Shown: positions 38,346 to 51,481 of the stretch, piece after piece
Numbering within the stretch: the first letter of the stretch is position 1
How the letters are laid out: every line of letters begins with the position of its first letter
DNA from: Phycomyces nitens
Lineage: Eukaryota > Mucoromycota > Mucoromycetes > Mucorales > Phycomycetaceae
Direction: 5' to 3'
DNA length: 64,000 bases
NCBI GenBank assembly: GCA_022702545.1
Contig: JAHRBC010000002.1
Span: 62,001-126,000 of the forward strand
Notes under the pieces: model-generated
The model's database searches: none
The model's input: only the letters and a program-made list of their open reading frames with translations
What the model was told of the DNA's origin: nothing
Position numbers and translations under genes: made by a program

Positions 38346-40986
38346 ATGAAGAGTGAACCCTCAAAGGCAATTTCCTTGCGTCTGCCATCAGACGCATTGT
38401 CCTACCTTCATCATTCTCAGGAAGGTCGTAAGAACATCAAGATAAATGTCACTAGCAATGGTATTGTAAGTCTTACGTGCTTTGCGATGCCCTTCCCTTT
38501 TTTTCTCTCTCTGTATCATTTGGCTAATGGCGTGTCATTCAATCAGACCATCGTCCTGGGCAATAAGGTTTATCCTATAAACATCAAAAAAGTAGACGCT
38601 GCATCCCACATGTACAAACGCACTGGAAGTAGCGATGGAATGTACCATGTAGGCGATATCAGTCACAAAGGTACTCTCGGAGAACCTTCTATGATCAAGG
38701 AGCCTAGTCGCAAACCGTCGAGTACAAAAACTAACGACAACACCCAGCAACAGAAGAGAGAACGCCCACTAGATGAAGAGGACAAGAGAGACTTGCCAGA
38801 CACCAAGAAACTAAAGAAACCGGCATCAAAACGCCCGGTGTCTGCTGCCTCGATCACGTCTGGCCACCTACCTGTTCATCCTACCGTACGCGAGTCTCAT
38901 AGCCTGAATTCCACCGAGAGTTCTACAAAAAACAATAATCCTGAAAGATCAATAATACCTGGCCCTCGATCTGCATCTCACTCTCAGACTCAGCATTCAA
39001 CCACCGTATTATCAGGATCATCCCAGTCAAAGATCAAGACTCCCCATGAAAAACCCAGGAGTACAGATAGCCCTATCAGAAAGACAAGCAGTGTAGATGT
39101 GCCACTCAGAAAAGTAAAGAGCTCAGAGGTTTCGGGTAAGAGGCCCAGTAGTATGGACCATGGTGCCAGGAGACCAAGCAACGCAGATCCGCCATTAAAG
39201 AGGCAGAGCAGTATAGAACCTCCTCCAAAAAGAAAGTATAGTGTGGATCCACCAAGCAGGAGACCAAGCAATGTAGACCCGCCCAAAAGGACAAACAGCA
39301 CTGACACACGGCCATCCAGAGATGCCCTTAGAAAAGAGATCATCCACCTCCTTGCAGTAGACTCGATTGATACAAAGGCATTGTGTCGAAAACTAGACAC
39401 AGACAGCCAGCTCATTATGCCAATCTTGAAAGAAGTAAGAACGTTGGATCCATTGCTTCAACTTTTTGGCAAGATCGATTTACACTTCTTTTAGGTTGCT
39501 CTATTATGTGATGATCAATGGCACCTATTTCCAGCCGTACATCTTGAGCTGAATATTTGGGAGTGGCCAGGGTACAGCGAAAAAACGCGGCGTATAGTGA
39601 TCCAGAACACCAGGAAGATGTATGACAAGGCCATGAAGCTTTCACCAGATGCACCAGAGCGTGCAAATCTAATTGCACCTGCCACATATCGTTCACGGCC
39701 AAACTCAAGCCAACACAATACGAGCAGCGACTCTTCTCCCCTAAAAGATAAGACTCTGTTTTTGCCCAGAAAGAGGGATCGTAGTAGAGATGAGAGTAGA
39801 GGAAAACAAGGGCTATTGGGCTCTGCACGACGACGGTCGGATCAACTTGGATATGTGAATGGAAACGAGCGTCAGAAATCTAGCCATAAATCAGAAGAAA
39901 GAGTAGATCAGCCAAAATCAACGATCCCAAAGACTTCTCTACCAAATGTCAAGGCTACAAAAGAATCTCGTGAAACATCTAGGCGGTCTGTCTCTCCTAC
40001 GGCCAGACCAAAACAATCAAAAACCAGCAAACCAAAACCCATACCTGTGAACACAAAGACAGAGTCTAAATTAGAAACATCCACACCATCATCGTCATTA
40101 TTATCACCTTCACCAACAAAACTTTCGGTCCTAGAGCCACAGTCTACAAAGACACCCTCAAAAGCATCTGCAAAAATACCTCCAAAGAACCCAGGAAATA
40201 CACCAACTCCTACAAAAGTACTAACCCCAACTAAATTTACGGAACCAACCAAGGTTCTGACACCGCAAAGAGTACCCGTGGCGAGCAAGACGCCTGCAAC
40301 TGTAAAACCACCGGCCAGGATATCGTCTAAAAAGCCTCCAAAGCTCGTAACTCATACTCCAACTCCACCACAAAGGCAAGTATCCCAATCTCCCCCCATG
40401 GCCTCGGCAGCTGTACAGGCATCGTCAGCAAACGTATCTGTGCACCTGGCACCACAAACTTCGAGTGTGACCATGGGTCCAAGATACTCTTCAAAAGGGG
40501 TTGGTTTGGAAAAGAAGTCTAGTGAAGGTATATATTCTTTAATGATGTGCAAAAGGTTACTTTTTGGGTTGGATACAAGGCTAAATATGTGTGTTTATAG
40601 ATCCTAATGACAGTCTATCCTCAAACTGCTTTCCACGGCCATATAGAGCTCCCAGTGTCAATAGTCAAACACAGTTTAGTAGGCTGTGCTTGGAGCATAA
40701 AGAAGCCCAAGAAGAGGTCAAGCTTCTCAATGAGACGATTGATGAACAATGTCCAATCATTCATGAGATGTTGGCCAAAGCTTTTGTTGAAGTTAAACCA
40801 ACAGATGATGTGATGGATAAACTCAAAGCAGCATTTTTAGACCTGGATGGCCACCCGGATGATTGGACATACGCTGTGTATTTTGTTAAACGGCTTTTTT
40901 GGCTGCGTCAAAAGCTGGAGCTTCTTTATCCTCTCATAACAACCGCGCACGGACTTCAGGGATATGTAATTCCTGAAGATGTATAA
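38346..40986 (+). CDS. ELL-family RNA polymerase II elongation factor, copy 2
   Basis: Exons 38346-38465, 38547-39434, 39495-40527 and 40601-40986 give 808 residues. The organisation is the same as copy 1: KAISLRLPSDALSYL at the start (first exon of identical length, 120 bases), TIVLGNKVYPINIKK, and a winged helix with LRKEIIHLLAVDSIDTKAL and IWEWPGYSEKTRR. A C-terminal helical domain follows (RPYRAPSVNSQTQFSRLC, DWTYAVYFVKRLFWLRQKLE). Between the N-terminal and winged-helix domains it has short imperfect repeats around RRPSNADPPLKR and RRPSNVDPPKRT. After the winged helix there is a long Pro/Thr/Lys-rich linker (KVLTPTKF, TKVLTPQRV). The linker accounts for much of the extra length over copy 1. 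Confidence 0.82.
39160..39300 (+). repeat. Degenerate SRRPSNxDPP coding repeat in ELL copy 2
   Basis: About five tandem units of roughly 10-12 codons, each with RPSS/RPSN, a D or E, and PP or GA plus KR/RR. They lie in the disordered linker and look like an expanding low-complexity repeat with potential phosphosites. Confidence 0.7.
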
Positions 40987-43129
40987 CTTATAATTTTTTT
41001 TGTCAAGTAGCCTATACCCACCTAATCACAGTAACTGCTGCCTTTTTTTGTTTTATTTTCTTGGTCTGATAGATAGATATACATACACATATATATACAC
41101 ATATATATATATTGCAATATTTAATGGTCGCATTACAAGTACTCTGAAAATAACGTAAACATAAATCATTGCTTTGATCCTTTTTCTTTTCTGGCAAAAA
41201 GGTACAATTCTTTCTGTGGATCATATTGGTGTGTGCACTGATGATTAGCTTTTTGATAGTATGTAATCATAAAGTATATTGTTTCAAAGTCCAAGTATGT
41301 GTATATATCAGATTTTGTGACCACAATTTGGGTTCTGTCTAGTAGTATATCTAGTGTCAAGGTGTCGAGGTGTTTCGATAATCATAAACGAGTCTTTATA
41401 TACTGGACCGTATAGAGCTTGATATATAGAACAGCTGTTGAAATGATCGAAATAAATTGATATGAAAAAAAAGACTAGTCTATCGTCCTACTTGGATTGT
41501 TCTTGTACGATTTGTATTTGAAACTGTCAAGTATTATGAACAGTATCATAAAGTAACAGGCCAAAGATCTTGAGCATTAAGAGGTTTGTATAAAAATTGA
41601 TACCAAAATTATAAACAAAATATTGATATTGCCAGGTTGCTATGTTTCAGTGTAGGCTATTCCTAAACTATAATTCCAATGCATATTTTATATTCTCAAC
41701 ATCCAATTGTTTAATGGTAGCCATTGATAGCAATGATGTATATAAAGTATGTCAAAATGATATTTTATAAAGAGTAAATGTTACACAATAAAAGTCTGGC
41801 AAAAAAAAAGGTAAAAATACTTTATTATAATCGTGTTTCTCACTGTATTAAGATTAATAACGTTTAGGTGTGCGCCTTTTTTTTTAAGCGTAAATCCAAC
41901 AAGATTTTGGCGGGATGCCATGTGTAGCGATTGTACGATCAAAAGAGCTTAATTAAGCGTTTATTAGCTGAGAGGTTCACTCTTTGTCTTGTGCGTATGT
42001 AGATCTGAATCTTTTCTATAAAATATCACCAGAATTTTTTTTCCAATTGGGTTTCCATGCCAACCAGAGCAACAATGTAATGATTTTGAGTATATAGGAC
42101 TGTAAGCGCTGTTTTGATGCGTATAATGGCGCTTATTAATAATAATAAAAAGATGATTAATTTTTATTCTAATGGTGAATATTGAACGTTGAGCTGGTAT
42201 TTAAGTGATTAGCAGGATTTACAAGGCAAGTATTATGTATAATGCACTATTCTTATATGCAATTTGATTGATAATCTCGATATTTATTCGACATAACATT
42301 TTTTTCCCAATGATTTGTTACGCGTGAGTATAAGGCGTAAAAATAATGGACAAATATGGAAATATAAACAAATAATCCGACTAAATAAGAATGCTGCATT
42401 TTCTCTAGTTTTCAAAAGTCAAATGATTGTTTCTCTTTCTCTTTCTCTCTCTTATAAAAAAAAGGGTGCCAAACTCAAAAAAAAAAAAAAAGATCGTCAA
42501 AAAGTATGTGTCTTTGTGCTATTCAAGTTTAAACATTTTTGAACCAATAAAAGAAGAGTTATGGGAGTACAAGAATGAGAAATTAATAAATTCAAGTTAC
42601 GCGTCGTCTATGTGCACCATATTGAAAATAAAGAGGTGAAATATTCTCATAAATACATTTCCCAACCATAATAAAAATAGAGAGTGGTGTCCTTTATTTT
42701 ATAGTAACTAGTTATTGTTGCTCTTATATAATGTATATACTGATTTAGTTTATGAATGTTTTCGAGATATTTGCTTTCCATAATGTTTTTTTTAAAAGTA
42801 TCAATCTAAATATGGCTGCAAAGTTTATATTTTAAGCGTAATTTACATGAAACAAGACTCATTATCAAGGTGTAAAACATTTATGATGTACAAAATATGA
42901 CAATTGGTTGACATGGTAACTATAATATAGTTAAATAAACATGGATACAAAAAAAACAATAGTAAGAAAAGTGCGTATAAAAGTATTCTATTCATCTGAT
43001 GAAATCTTTTATTCCTTGATTATCGTAGCATTCTTTTACAATTCACTTTTTAAAGATTGGTATAACTTTTAATATAGTGCAATATGTATACTAGTATCTT
43101 GGTACATTTTATACGTCTAGATTGTCAAG

Positions 43130-43582
43130 CATATGATTGTCTTGTCGTCCTTTGTCCACCACAAGTTCACCTTCTCTTCTCTTCAATCTCTTTCCCGAAG
43201 TCACCTTCATTTCAATTTCTATCTTCCTGAAGTCACCTTCACTTCAATTTCTACCTTTCCGAAGTCACCTCTTCTACCTTCTGAACTCACACCACCCCTT
43301 TCCAAAGACAACCTGACACTATATTTACCCAGATATAATTAGCAATCTATTTCTTAACTTTTCATATAAATAGTCAGGAAGTTAGCATTCAATAAAGAAC
43401 GAACAATTCTACTCTTATTTTTCTTTTGATAAAAGAAGTCGTATAAACTTTACTCTAATATTCTTGCCTGAAGAGCGATATCATTTGCCGTTGCTGCTAC
43501 ATATCGTTGGATAAGAATACTTTGATATAAAATATATATACATACTTCTTGGACAATTACACTATACAACAACCCCAACACG
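43130..43582. repeat. Possible solo LTR or other short insertion
   Basis: A compositionally distinct block flanked by a 7-base direct repeat TGTCAAG (43123-43129 and 43583-43589). Inside are an imperfect tandem repeat of about 33 bases (GAAGTCACCTTCA units), a TATAAATAG box near 43367 and AATAAAGAAC near 43391, as expected of an LTR promoter and polyA signal. The usual TG...CA ends are not clear, so the class is uncertain. Confidence 0.3.
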
Positions 43583-45329
43583 TGTCAAGATAATAATAAA
43601 GATGCGTGAGCGATAACCTTGGAAATATATATATTATATCTCTTGACGATATGGATAGGACAACTCTTTCTTCACACCTTGATTGCTACTATATAATTTG
43701 TCAATACATTGAGAAACTTTAATAACAAAGTATATATTCTTTTATAAATGTATTGATTCCTTTAAATTTGCAGCATATATTCATTCAGCTACGAATTGAA
43801 TGCAAATAATAATACTTTTCTTTAGATAATCAAGTGTAAATATTAGTTTGAAATGTGAAAGATAAATAAAACATGGATATTATATTTCAATAAAAAAAAT
43901 AGCAACTTTGATATATCCTATCGCCAATATTATGAATATTAAATAAGCAAATGCATGTATGGAAAAAGAATACCGCATACTCTAAATAAGTTCTAGGCAA
44001 TAAAAAAAGTATGAGTTGTAACAAAATATCGATAAAATGTCTTTTTTTTTTCTCAAAGCAAAGTAGTAAACTTTGATATACAAATGCCATTGAAAATTCA
44101 TATAGCTAGTTTGTGTCTATCAATAGATCTATTAGCTAATAAAAGATGAACACTGTGTATATGTATCTGAAGAAACACCTTATTTGATAAACATCCTTCT
44201 AAATGTTATAATTGGAACCCGGTATAGCTTATGCTTTCTTTTTATCAGCCTTTTAAGAATACAAGATGCATGTTAAATAAGATTAAGCTTGCATTGCATT
44301 AGATTATATATTTGTGCTGTATATCTGTCTAGTTTCTCTATTGTGTGCATCAAAGAAACGTAATGTTATTTCTGTTTGTTTTAACAAGACCTTGGTCATA
44401 TAAATGCACCCTTTGGTTCATATATTTTGATACAGGGTTTCTTTAGTGGTATACAGACATGAATACATATGCTTGATTATGGAGTTTTTTTTTTAAAGGA
44501 ATATTGAAATTTCAATATTTCTTGATTTATTCCTTTTGACATACTACTAGATTGCTTTGAAAACTTGATTAAATCCAAAATAATCTCTAACCTTTGATAA
44601 ATGTAGTTGATTTATAAAAGATAAACAACAATAAAAAAAAAGGATAAAGTTGGAGGATTGAATATTGATAGTTATAAACGAAATTACATAAAGTCTGCCT
44701 TAATAAATTTGCAAGATACTTTCTGGCTAGAATTAGCAAGAAGCATGCCGGTTTTTAAGAATAGAAAAAGATACCTGCTTTTTCTTTTCCCTTTACTTGC
44801 AAAACCAAACACAGGATTCTTGGTCTTTTTGGGATATCTATTTTGTCAAACTAAAACTCAATGTTATAAAAGTAATGTCAAATCGCCAGTCATTTCACAA
44901 ACAAGACTTGGATAGTTCCCAAAGATAATTTTGGAATACATTTTACATGGTCTTGAATAAGTTTCTTTAAAAAAGAAAGAAATCTGATATTACCAGCAGA
45001 GGCCTCTTTCAATTTTATTTGTGGTTATACAATGCAGACTATCACCATATTTTATTGCCCATTGCCATTTTTGGAAATGTGATCGAGACCAAGGCGTACA
45101 AGAATATATGCTGGGATCCCATTGTATCCTCTAGACAGTTGGATAATATCTATAGGATAAGGTGGAATTGGCTATATAACAATCAAATACTTGCCTTAAT
45201 AAAAACTATAAAAAAATATATATATTGTATGTAGAGATGTTTATTGCAGGTTTAGACTGCTGGCCCTTTCTTGTATCATTAAATCGGAGTCACATAAAAG
45301 CAGGTCTGTATCAAATCATCGACATGGAA

Positions 45330-45336
45330 TGAGTCA
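45330..45336. promoter_or_regulatory. Gcn4/CpcA-type box upstream of CPA2
   Basis: TGAGTCA, 297 bases upstream of the CPA2 ATG. Arginine-pathway genes are classical Gcn4/CpcA targets in fungi. The site is seen; its use is inferred. Confidence 0.4.
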
Positions 45337-45626
45337 TGAAGTTAAAAGTCAATGATAAGACACATAAAAGTGGCCCAAATGCCTGTCATTTGGAACACTT
45401 ATTGCTCTTTTATCATCTCCTAAAAAGAAAGTACCTCTGCTCTTTATATTTCATCAACAAGAATATTTGCGGGATCTCGTCTCTGCAACTACATTTATAA
45501 CAAAAAAGACTTGTCCGTGTATCTACATGAACTGTGGCTTCTATCTGATTACTTCTGGTCTTCTGGCGTTTGACAAAACTTACATTGACAATATCCTCAT
45601 CAAGTGAAATTAGCACTTACATACAA

Positions 45627-48600
45627 ATGTATACTCGTACCTATTCCAAGCTTAACCAAAGGTTTCCCTCTGCCATCCGATCCTTTTCTCGTCTCTCAAC
45701 TCTCCGCCCTGCGGTCCGTGCAATCCCTCGAAAGTCCGTCTCACTTCCCTTTCGTCTTTTTTCCTCTTCATTTGTCTCTCGGTCTGTTCGTGATGGGGCT
45801 GCTGTTCAGGTTTCTGAAGAGATTCTCGAAAAGGTCCCTTTGGTCGATGTCCAAAAGGTGCTTGTGGTTGGATCTGGAGGCCTTTCGATCGGCCAGGCTG
45901 GTGAATTTGATTACTCTGGTAAGAAATCCAATTGAAACCATAAACTTATTAACGCCATCACCTAGGCTCCCAGGCTATCAAGGCATTGCGTGAATCTGGC
46001 GTAAAGACCGTCTTGGTCAACCCTAACATTGCCACCATCCAAACATCCCACTCTTTGGCTGACTCGGTCTACTTTTTGCCAGTGACACCTGAATACCTCA
46101 TCCATATTCTCGAGAGAGAGCGTCCAGATGGCATCTTGCTGACCTTTGGTGGCCAAACCGCGCTCAACTGTGGTATACAGCTCGACCGAATGGGTGTGCT
46201 TGACCGTCTGAATATCAAGGTGCTCGGCACACCTATCCAAACCTTGGTTACTTCTGAGGATCGTGATCTGTTTGTCAAGGCGCTTAATGAGATTGATATT
46301 CCTGCTGCTCAGTCTACTGCAGTTGAGAGTGTAGAACAAGCCTTGTCAGCTGCAGACGAGATAGGCTATCCTGTCATTGTCCGATCAGCCTTTTCTCTCG
46401 GTGGACTTGGGTCTGGATTTGCTTCTAACCAAGCCGAGCTTAGGTCTTTGGCTACCAAATCCCTCTCACTTACTCCTCAGTTATTGGTTGAAAAGTCGAT
46501 GAAGGGCTGGAAAGAAGTCGAGTACGAGGTTGTCCGTGATGCTTCCAACAACTGTATCACTGTCTGCAATATGGAAAACTTTGATCCTCTTGGTATTCAC
46601 ACTGGTGAGTCTATTGTCGTTGCTCCTTCCCAGACCCTTTCGGACGAAGAGTACCATATGCTCCGTACAGCTGCCATCAAGATCATTCGCCATCTGGGAG
46701 TAGTTGGAGAGTGCAATGTCCAGTATGCCCTGAACCCTCACAGCTTGGAGTACAAGGTCATTGAGGTCAATGCTCGTCTGAGTCGTTCTAGGTAAGAATG
46801 CTGATATGAAACAACCTGAAACACACATGATACTTAACATTATCTTCTTCTTTTTTCCTAGTGCATTGGCTTCCAAGGCAACAGGTTATCCACTTGCTTT
46901 TATTGCTGCCAAGATTGCGCTTGGACACACCCTGCCCAGTCTTCAGAATTCAGTTACCAAGACAACCACTGCCTGTTTTGAGCCCTCTCTTGATTATGTG
47001 GTGACCAAAATCCCCCGCTGGGATCTTGCCAAATTCCAATATGTCGATCGCCACATTGGGTCGTCTATGAAGTCTGTAGGAGAGGTTATGGCTATTGGAC
47101 GTACCTGGGAAGAATCTTTCCAAAAGGCTATCCGCCAAGTTGACCCCTCATGGCAAGGGTTTCATGGTCTGCCCGAACCATTTAAAGATGTCGACGATGT
47201 CCTGGCTGACCCAACCGACCGTCGACTGTTTGCAATTGGCCAAGTGATGCTCTCTCCAGAAAAGGCCGTGCGTGAAAAATACTCGGTCGATCACCTCCAC
47301 AACCTCACCAAGATCGACAAGTGGTTCCTGCACAAACTCAAAAACATTGCAAATGTCCACCACGAACTGGCTGATTCAAAAACTGCTCTTGACAACGTTC
47401 CAGTCGACTTGCTGAAAAGGGCCAAGAAGACTGGCTTCTCTGACATTCAAATGGCTAAACTGCTCGGTACAAACGAGCTGGCTCTCCGCGAGGTCCGAAA
47501 GAAGAACGGCATCACCCCTTTTGTAAAGCGCATCGACACCCTTGCTGCAGAATTCCCTGCCCATACAAACTACCTGTACACAAGCTACAATGCCTCAGAG
47601 GACGATGTGACTTTTGAAGACAAGGGAACCATGGTGCTTGGTTCTGGTGTCTACCGCATTGGATCTTCGGTTGAGTTTGACTGGTGTGGTGTGTCATGTA
47701 TCCGTGGCCTGCGCAATTTGGGTGAAAAGACGGTTATGGTCAACTATAATCCCGAGACGGTCTCGACTGATTTTGATGAATGCGACCGTCTGTACTTTGA
47801 AGAGCTCAGTTTTGAACGTGTTATGGATATTGCCGAAAAAGAGGATGCCAAGGGTGTAGTTGTGAGCGTAGGTGGCCAATTGCCTCAGAATATTGCGCTA
47901 CGTCTTGACGAGAATAACGTCAATGTGCTCGGCACTTCGCCAAAGATGATTGATGCCGCCGAGGATCGTTTCCAATTCTCAAAAATGCTTGACAAGATTG
48001 GCGTTGACCAGCCCGCATGGAAAGAATTGACTAGCGTTGAAGACGCCTTTGACTTTGCTGACTCTGTCGGATATCCTGTGCTTGTCCGTCCTTCGTACGT
48101 ACTTTCGGGTGCTGCCATGAATGTTGCCTACACACCTCAGGCTCTTAGAGAGAATCTCACGATGGCTGCCGATGTATCACCTCTGCACCCTGTTGTTATT
48201 ACCAAGTTCATACAGGGCGCCAAGGAAATTGATGTTGATGCGGTTGCTCACAATGGAAAGGTCATTGTCCATGCAGTATCTGAGCATGTTGAGGATGCCG
48301 GGGTTCATTCAGGCGATGCTACCCTTATTTTGCCATCGCGCGACATTGATGGCCATACTATGGACCGTCTCAAGGAGATTGCAGATAAAGTAGCAAAGGC
48401 ATTTGAGATTACTGGTCCATTCAATATGCAGATTATCAAGCAGGATCTTGCCCACGACACTGCTCTCAAGGTCATTGAATGTAATCTGCGTGCCTCGCGT
48501 TCATTTCCCTTTGTCTCCAAGGTCCTCGGGATTAACTTTATTGACGTTGCAACCAAGGCACTCGTTGGAAAGCAGGTTCCGTCTCCTGTCGATCTGATGA

Positions 48601-49226
48601 AGAAGACGTATGGCTACCAGGCAATCAAGGTTCCCCAGTTCTCATGGACTCGCCTCCAGGGAGCCGATCCTTTCCTTGGTGTTGAGATGGCGTCCACTGG
48701 AGAGGTTGCCTGCTTTGGCAAGGACAAGTACGAAGCATTCTGGTCTGCCATTCAGTCTGTCCAGAACTTTGATATTCCTCAACGCAACTCTGGTGTCTTG
48801 ATCGGTGGTGATGCTGTTACCCACATGGACGACTATCTCCACATTGCAAACACCTTGTATAACCAACTGGGCCATTCAATCTTTGTGCCTACTGAGCAGG
48901 ACAAGGCTATTCTGGATGGTGCCAATATTCCATGCAGTATCTTGCCAGTGGCTGAACAGGCTGAAAACAAGCGTGAGCTGAACCGAATCTTCAAGGACAA
49001 TGATATAAAATGTGTCGTTCATCTTGCCAAGGTCCGTGCCTCTGATCAGTTTGACGAGGGCTATGTGTGCCGCCGTGCAGCTGTGGATTTTGGAATTCCT
49101 CTGATCAACGACTCCAAAGTTGCTCGCCTGTTTGTTGACTCTTGTGTCCGTCATCGTGTTGATGATTTGGACGACATTCCTTCAGAGGTCAAGAGCTGGG
49201 GAGAGTTTGTAGAGACAAAGATATAG
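45627..49226 (+). CDS. CPA2: Arginine-specific carbamoyl-phosphate synthase, large chain, mitochondrial
   Basis: Exons 45627-45918, 45966-46791 and 46862-49226 give 1160 residues. The first roughly 60 residues are rich in Arg, Ser and Ala with few acids ([20 protein letters not shown]), a typical mitochondrial presequence. Two ATP-grasp halves follow. The first starts at [21 protein letters not shown] and has [11 protein letters not shown] and [20 protein letters not shown]. The second starts at [18 protein letters not shown] and has [20 protein letters not shown]-terminal MGS-like region ends at 1160. It makes carbamoyl phosphate from bicarbonate, ATP and ammonia supplied by the small Gln-amidotransferase chain (not in this window). 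The separate large chain, not fused to ATCase, supports the arginine-specific enzyme rather than Ura2/CAD. Confidence 0.95.
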
Positions 49227-49481
49227 ATTTCCGATTTATAAATATATTTTTTTAATAAGATGGCCCTAGTTACTGCTTGAGAACATTGGATCCAACACCA
49301 TATACTTTTTTTTTCTAATATAAAAAAATGTCGATTTTATGAAATGACAAAGAATGAAGGGCTTGATTTAACCTATAAGCATATATATATAAAATGAGAT
49401 GTGAAGTAGACCTATTGTGAATACAAAGCAATATATAATTTTTTTTTAAAAACGAGTTTTTTATATGATTAAGTGGCGAGA

Positions 49482-50720
49482 TCAAAAGGCGGGTGCTGGT
49501 ACATTGGGAACATGATGCGAGGTCCCAGACACAAGAGAAGAGGAAGAGGACGTGAGAGTGCCGGTGGAGATTGGGATAGGAGCTCGACCTGGCCAGAGAT
49601 AAGAGGACGCCCAGTGGGCAATATGGCTAAATATCGATGCTTCTGAGATATCCTGGGGATCCTTTTGCTGGCCAGAATGTCCTTTCCAATGTGTGGACCC
49701 ACGCTGGTCGATCCCTGCCAAACACTCTCTGAGATCATCATCGTTGTTGTCTGGATCTTGTTCTGAATCTATTACTCCTGCCTTGTCGTTTATTTGTTCT
49801 GAGATCATTACTTCTGAAGGCTTATCTTCAGTGAAGCTACGGATCGAAGGACTGAGTTCATCGCTGTCCAGATCATCGGGCTGCGAGTGCTTGAGGCGAG
49901 CCGGAGCAATGATTTTGATAGACGAGCGAGGACAGGCAGTTTTGGCACTGGTCTTTGGAGTCTCTTCAAGGGAAACCTTGACCATGGCCTGTGGCCTGAT
50001 TTCGTTCTCATCGTCTGGCAAGGCAATGCATTGCTCCACGTGGTGATTGAATCTCAGTTTAGTATGGCGGCCAGCAACAAAGATTGGAGAAAGTGTATCT
50101 CCAACCTCTTCTTTCTGCTGGATTTGATGCCGGTAGTGCTTTTGATGGTTCAACCATTCCTCATGCTCGGCTTCATTTTGGCGTAGTTCTGTTGCTGATC
50201 TTTTGAGCAGATCGGCCATTGTTACTTTCTTGAGAGCAGACTTTAGTGGCAATCCTTGGGGTGTGATGGGGGCGTTGGGACAAAGGGGTCTTGAGGTCAT
50301 TAATCCCAAGGTTTCCTCTGCAGTTGCCACTCTTGGGTGAGCAAATCGATCGTCTTCATCGGTTGTCTTTATCACCGTATGAAGAGGGCCATACAACCAA
50401 GTCACATCGCTGTCCTTGAGCCTTGAGAATAAAATGTATAAGAAAGGGTTGGAGATGTAGAGTATTTACCAGTTGAGGGTTTGAGGGCTTATTGTCTTTA
50501 GGTTGTTCTTTGTCTTGGCCCATGTACGCCAGGACGCATTCTCCAGACGAATGCCATCAACCACGGTCTTTTTCTTCTTGGTCATTACTCGCCATGAGGC
50601 AGCAAGGTCCATCTCGTCAAATTTGTAGGAAAGGTAATCAACACAAACTTCGGGTAAACGAACGTTGAGCTGGTGTGGCTCGAAATCGTCGTCTGCGATG
50701 GCATGCTTCTTGGATGGCAT
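49482..50720 (-). CDS. REG1/AreA-type DUF1752 protein, putative PP1 regulatory subunit
   Basis: Two exons (50720-50470, 50421-49482) give 396 residues. The N-terminal block VCVDYLSYKFDEMDLAASWR, RLENASWRTWAK, ISPQTLNWLKDSDVTWLYGP is the DUF1752 domain shared by fungal Reg1-like proteins and the N-terminus of AreA/GATA factors. No GATA finger follows. Further on, KLRFNHHVEQCIALP (about residue 170) resembles the conserved Reg1 segment around the RVxF-type phosphatase-binding site. Reg1 targets PP1 (Glc7) to Snf1 for glucose repression. That role is inferred here. The rest is charged and disordered with acidic stretches. It is divergent from RPAP1. Confidence 0.8.
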
Positions 50721-51481
50721 TGTGAATCAAGAGAGGAGACAAAGAGATAAAGAAAATGAAAAAGTGGCGAAATATGACATTATTTATTTATATTTTCGAT
50801 GCACCACGCAATGAGCTAATACCGACGTTAATTCTCCTTGTTAATGCGGTGAATAAGACCAAGCCTTGTCTATCATATCCAAGGGCCAAGGAGTGCCTTT
50901 GAGGATCCAAACTGCTTTGCAAACAAGCACTTTCGTCAAGTGGAGTCCGTCAAGGTAACACAGCACTCGTTCTTGGTTTTGTCTCTTCCGATCTTTCCCT
51001 TTTGTAACAATTTGCTGTGGATCTTTGGAACACATTGACGATGATTGGTCTGGAATTCTGGGTTCTTGTTCTGTTCATGGTATTGGTTTCCATGGCAACA
51101 TGTGCTCTAGAAGAAGATGAAGAAAATATATATAACAAGTATCTCTTGTTACAGAACTGCTGTTATTTCATCGTATATTAACATTTGTCAGAAACCAAAC
51201 GTCTGGCCATTGACCACGCCACCACACAGGACTGCTGGTCAATAAATTGCTTTTTTGCAACATTGAAATCAGGATATTCCAAGGTCTTGTGGTTCCAAGG
51301 AAACAGTGGCCACCATGGGCTTGGATCGTCTTTAAATAGTCAGTGGCATGTTGGCCCTTTTAGGCCTCCAAAAATAACCTTTTTTTTTCTGAAAATCACA
51401 CTTGTAGCCCAATACTTTACATTCCACAGTCACGTTGAACTTAAGAACAGTTGCTTACGGATATTACAATTGCTATACATC
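50721..51481. promoter_or_regulatory. Divergent spacer between the DUF1752 gene and RPAP1
   Basis: 760 bases containing both promoters. A minus-strand frame of 64 codons (50841-51035) has reasonable composition but no recognisable motif, so I do not call it a gene. Confidence 0.4.

Larger units (their letters stand above)
40987..45626. other. 4.6 kb AT-rich gene desert
   Basis: No coding region is supported on either strand. Content is mostly AT-rich DNA with A/T homopolymers. The exceptions are the C-rich repeat at 43190-43290 with a possible solo LTR around it, and the promoter of CPA2 at the right end. Confidence 0.55.

Noticed and set aside
41012..45300. Several short open frames in the gene desert
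   Set aside because: All are under 90 codons, low in complexity and without splice partners or motifs.
50841..51035. Minus-strand open frame of 64 codons between the DUF1752 gene and RPAP1
   Set aside because: Codon use is plausible but there is no motif, and it lies in the promoter spacer; evidence is too thin for a gene call.
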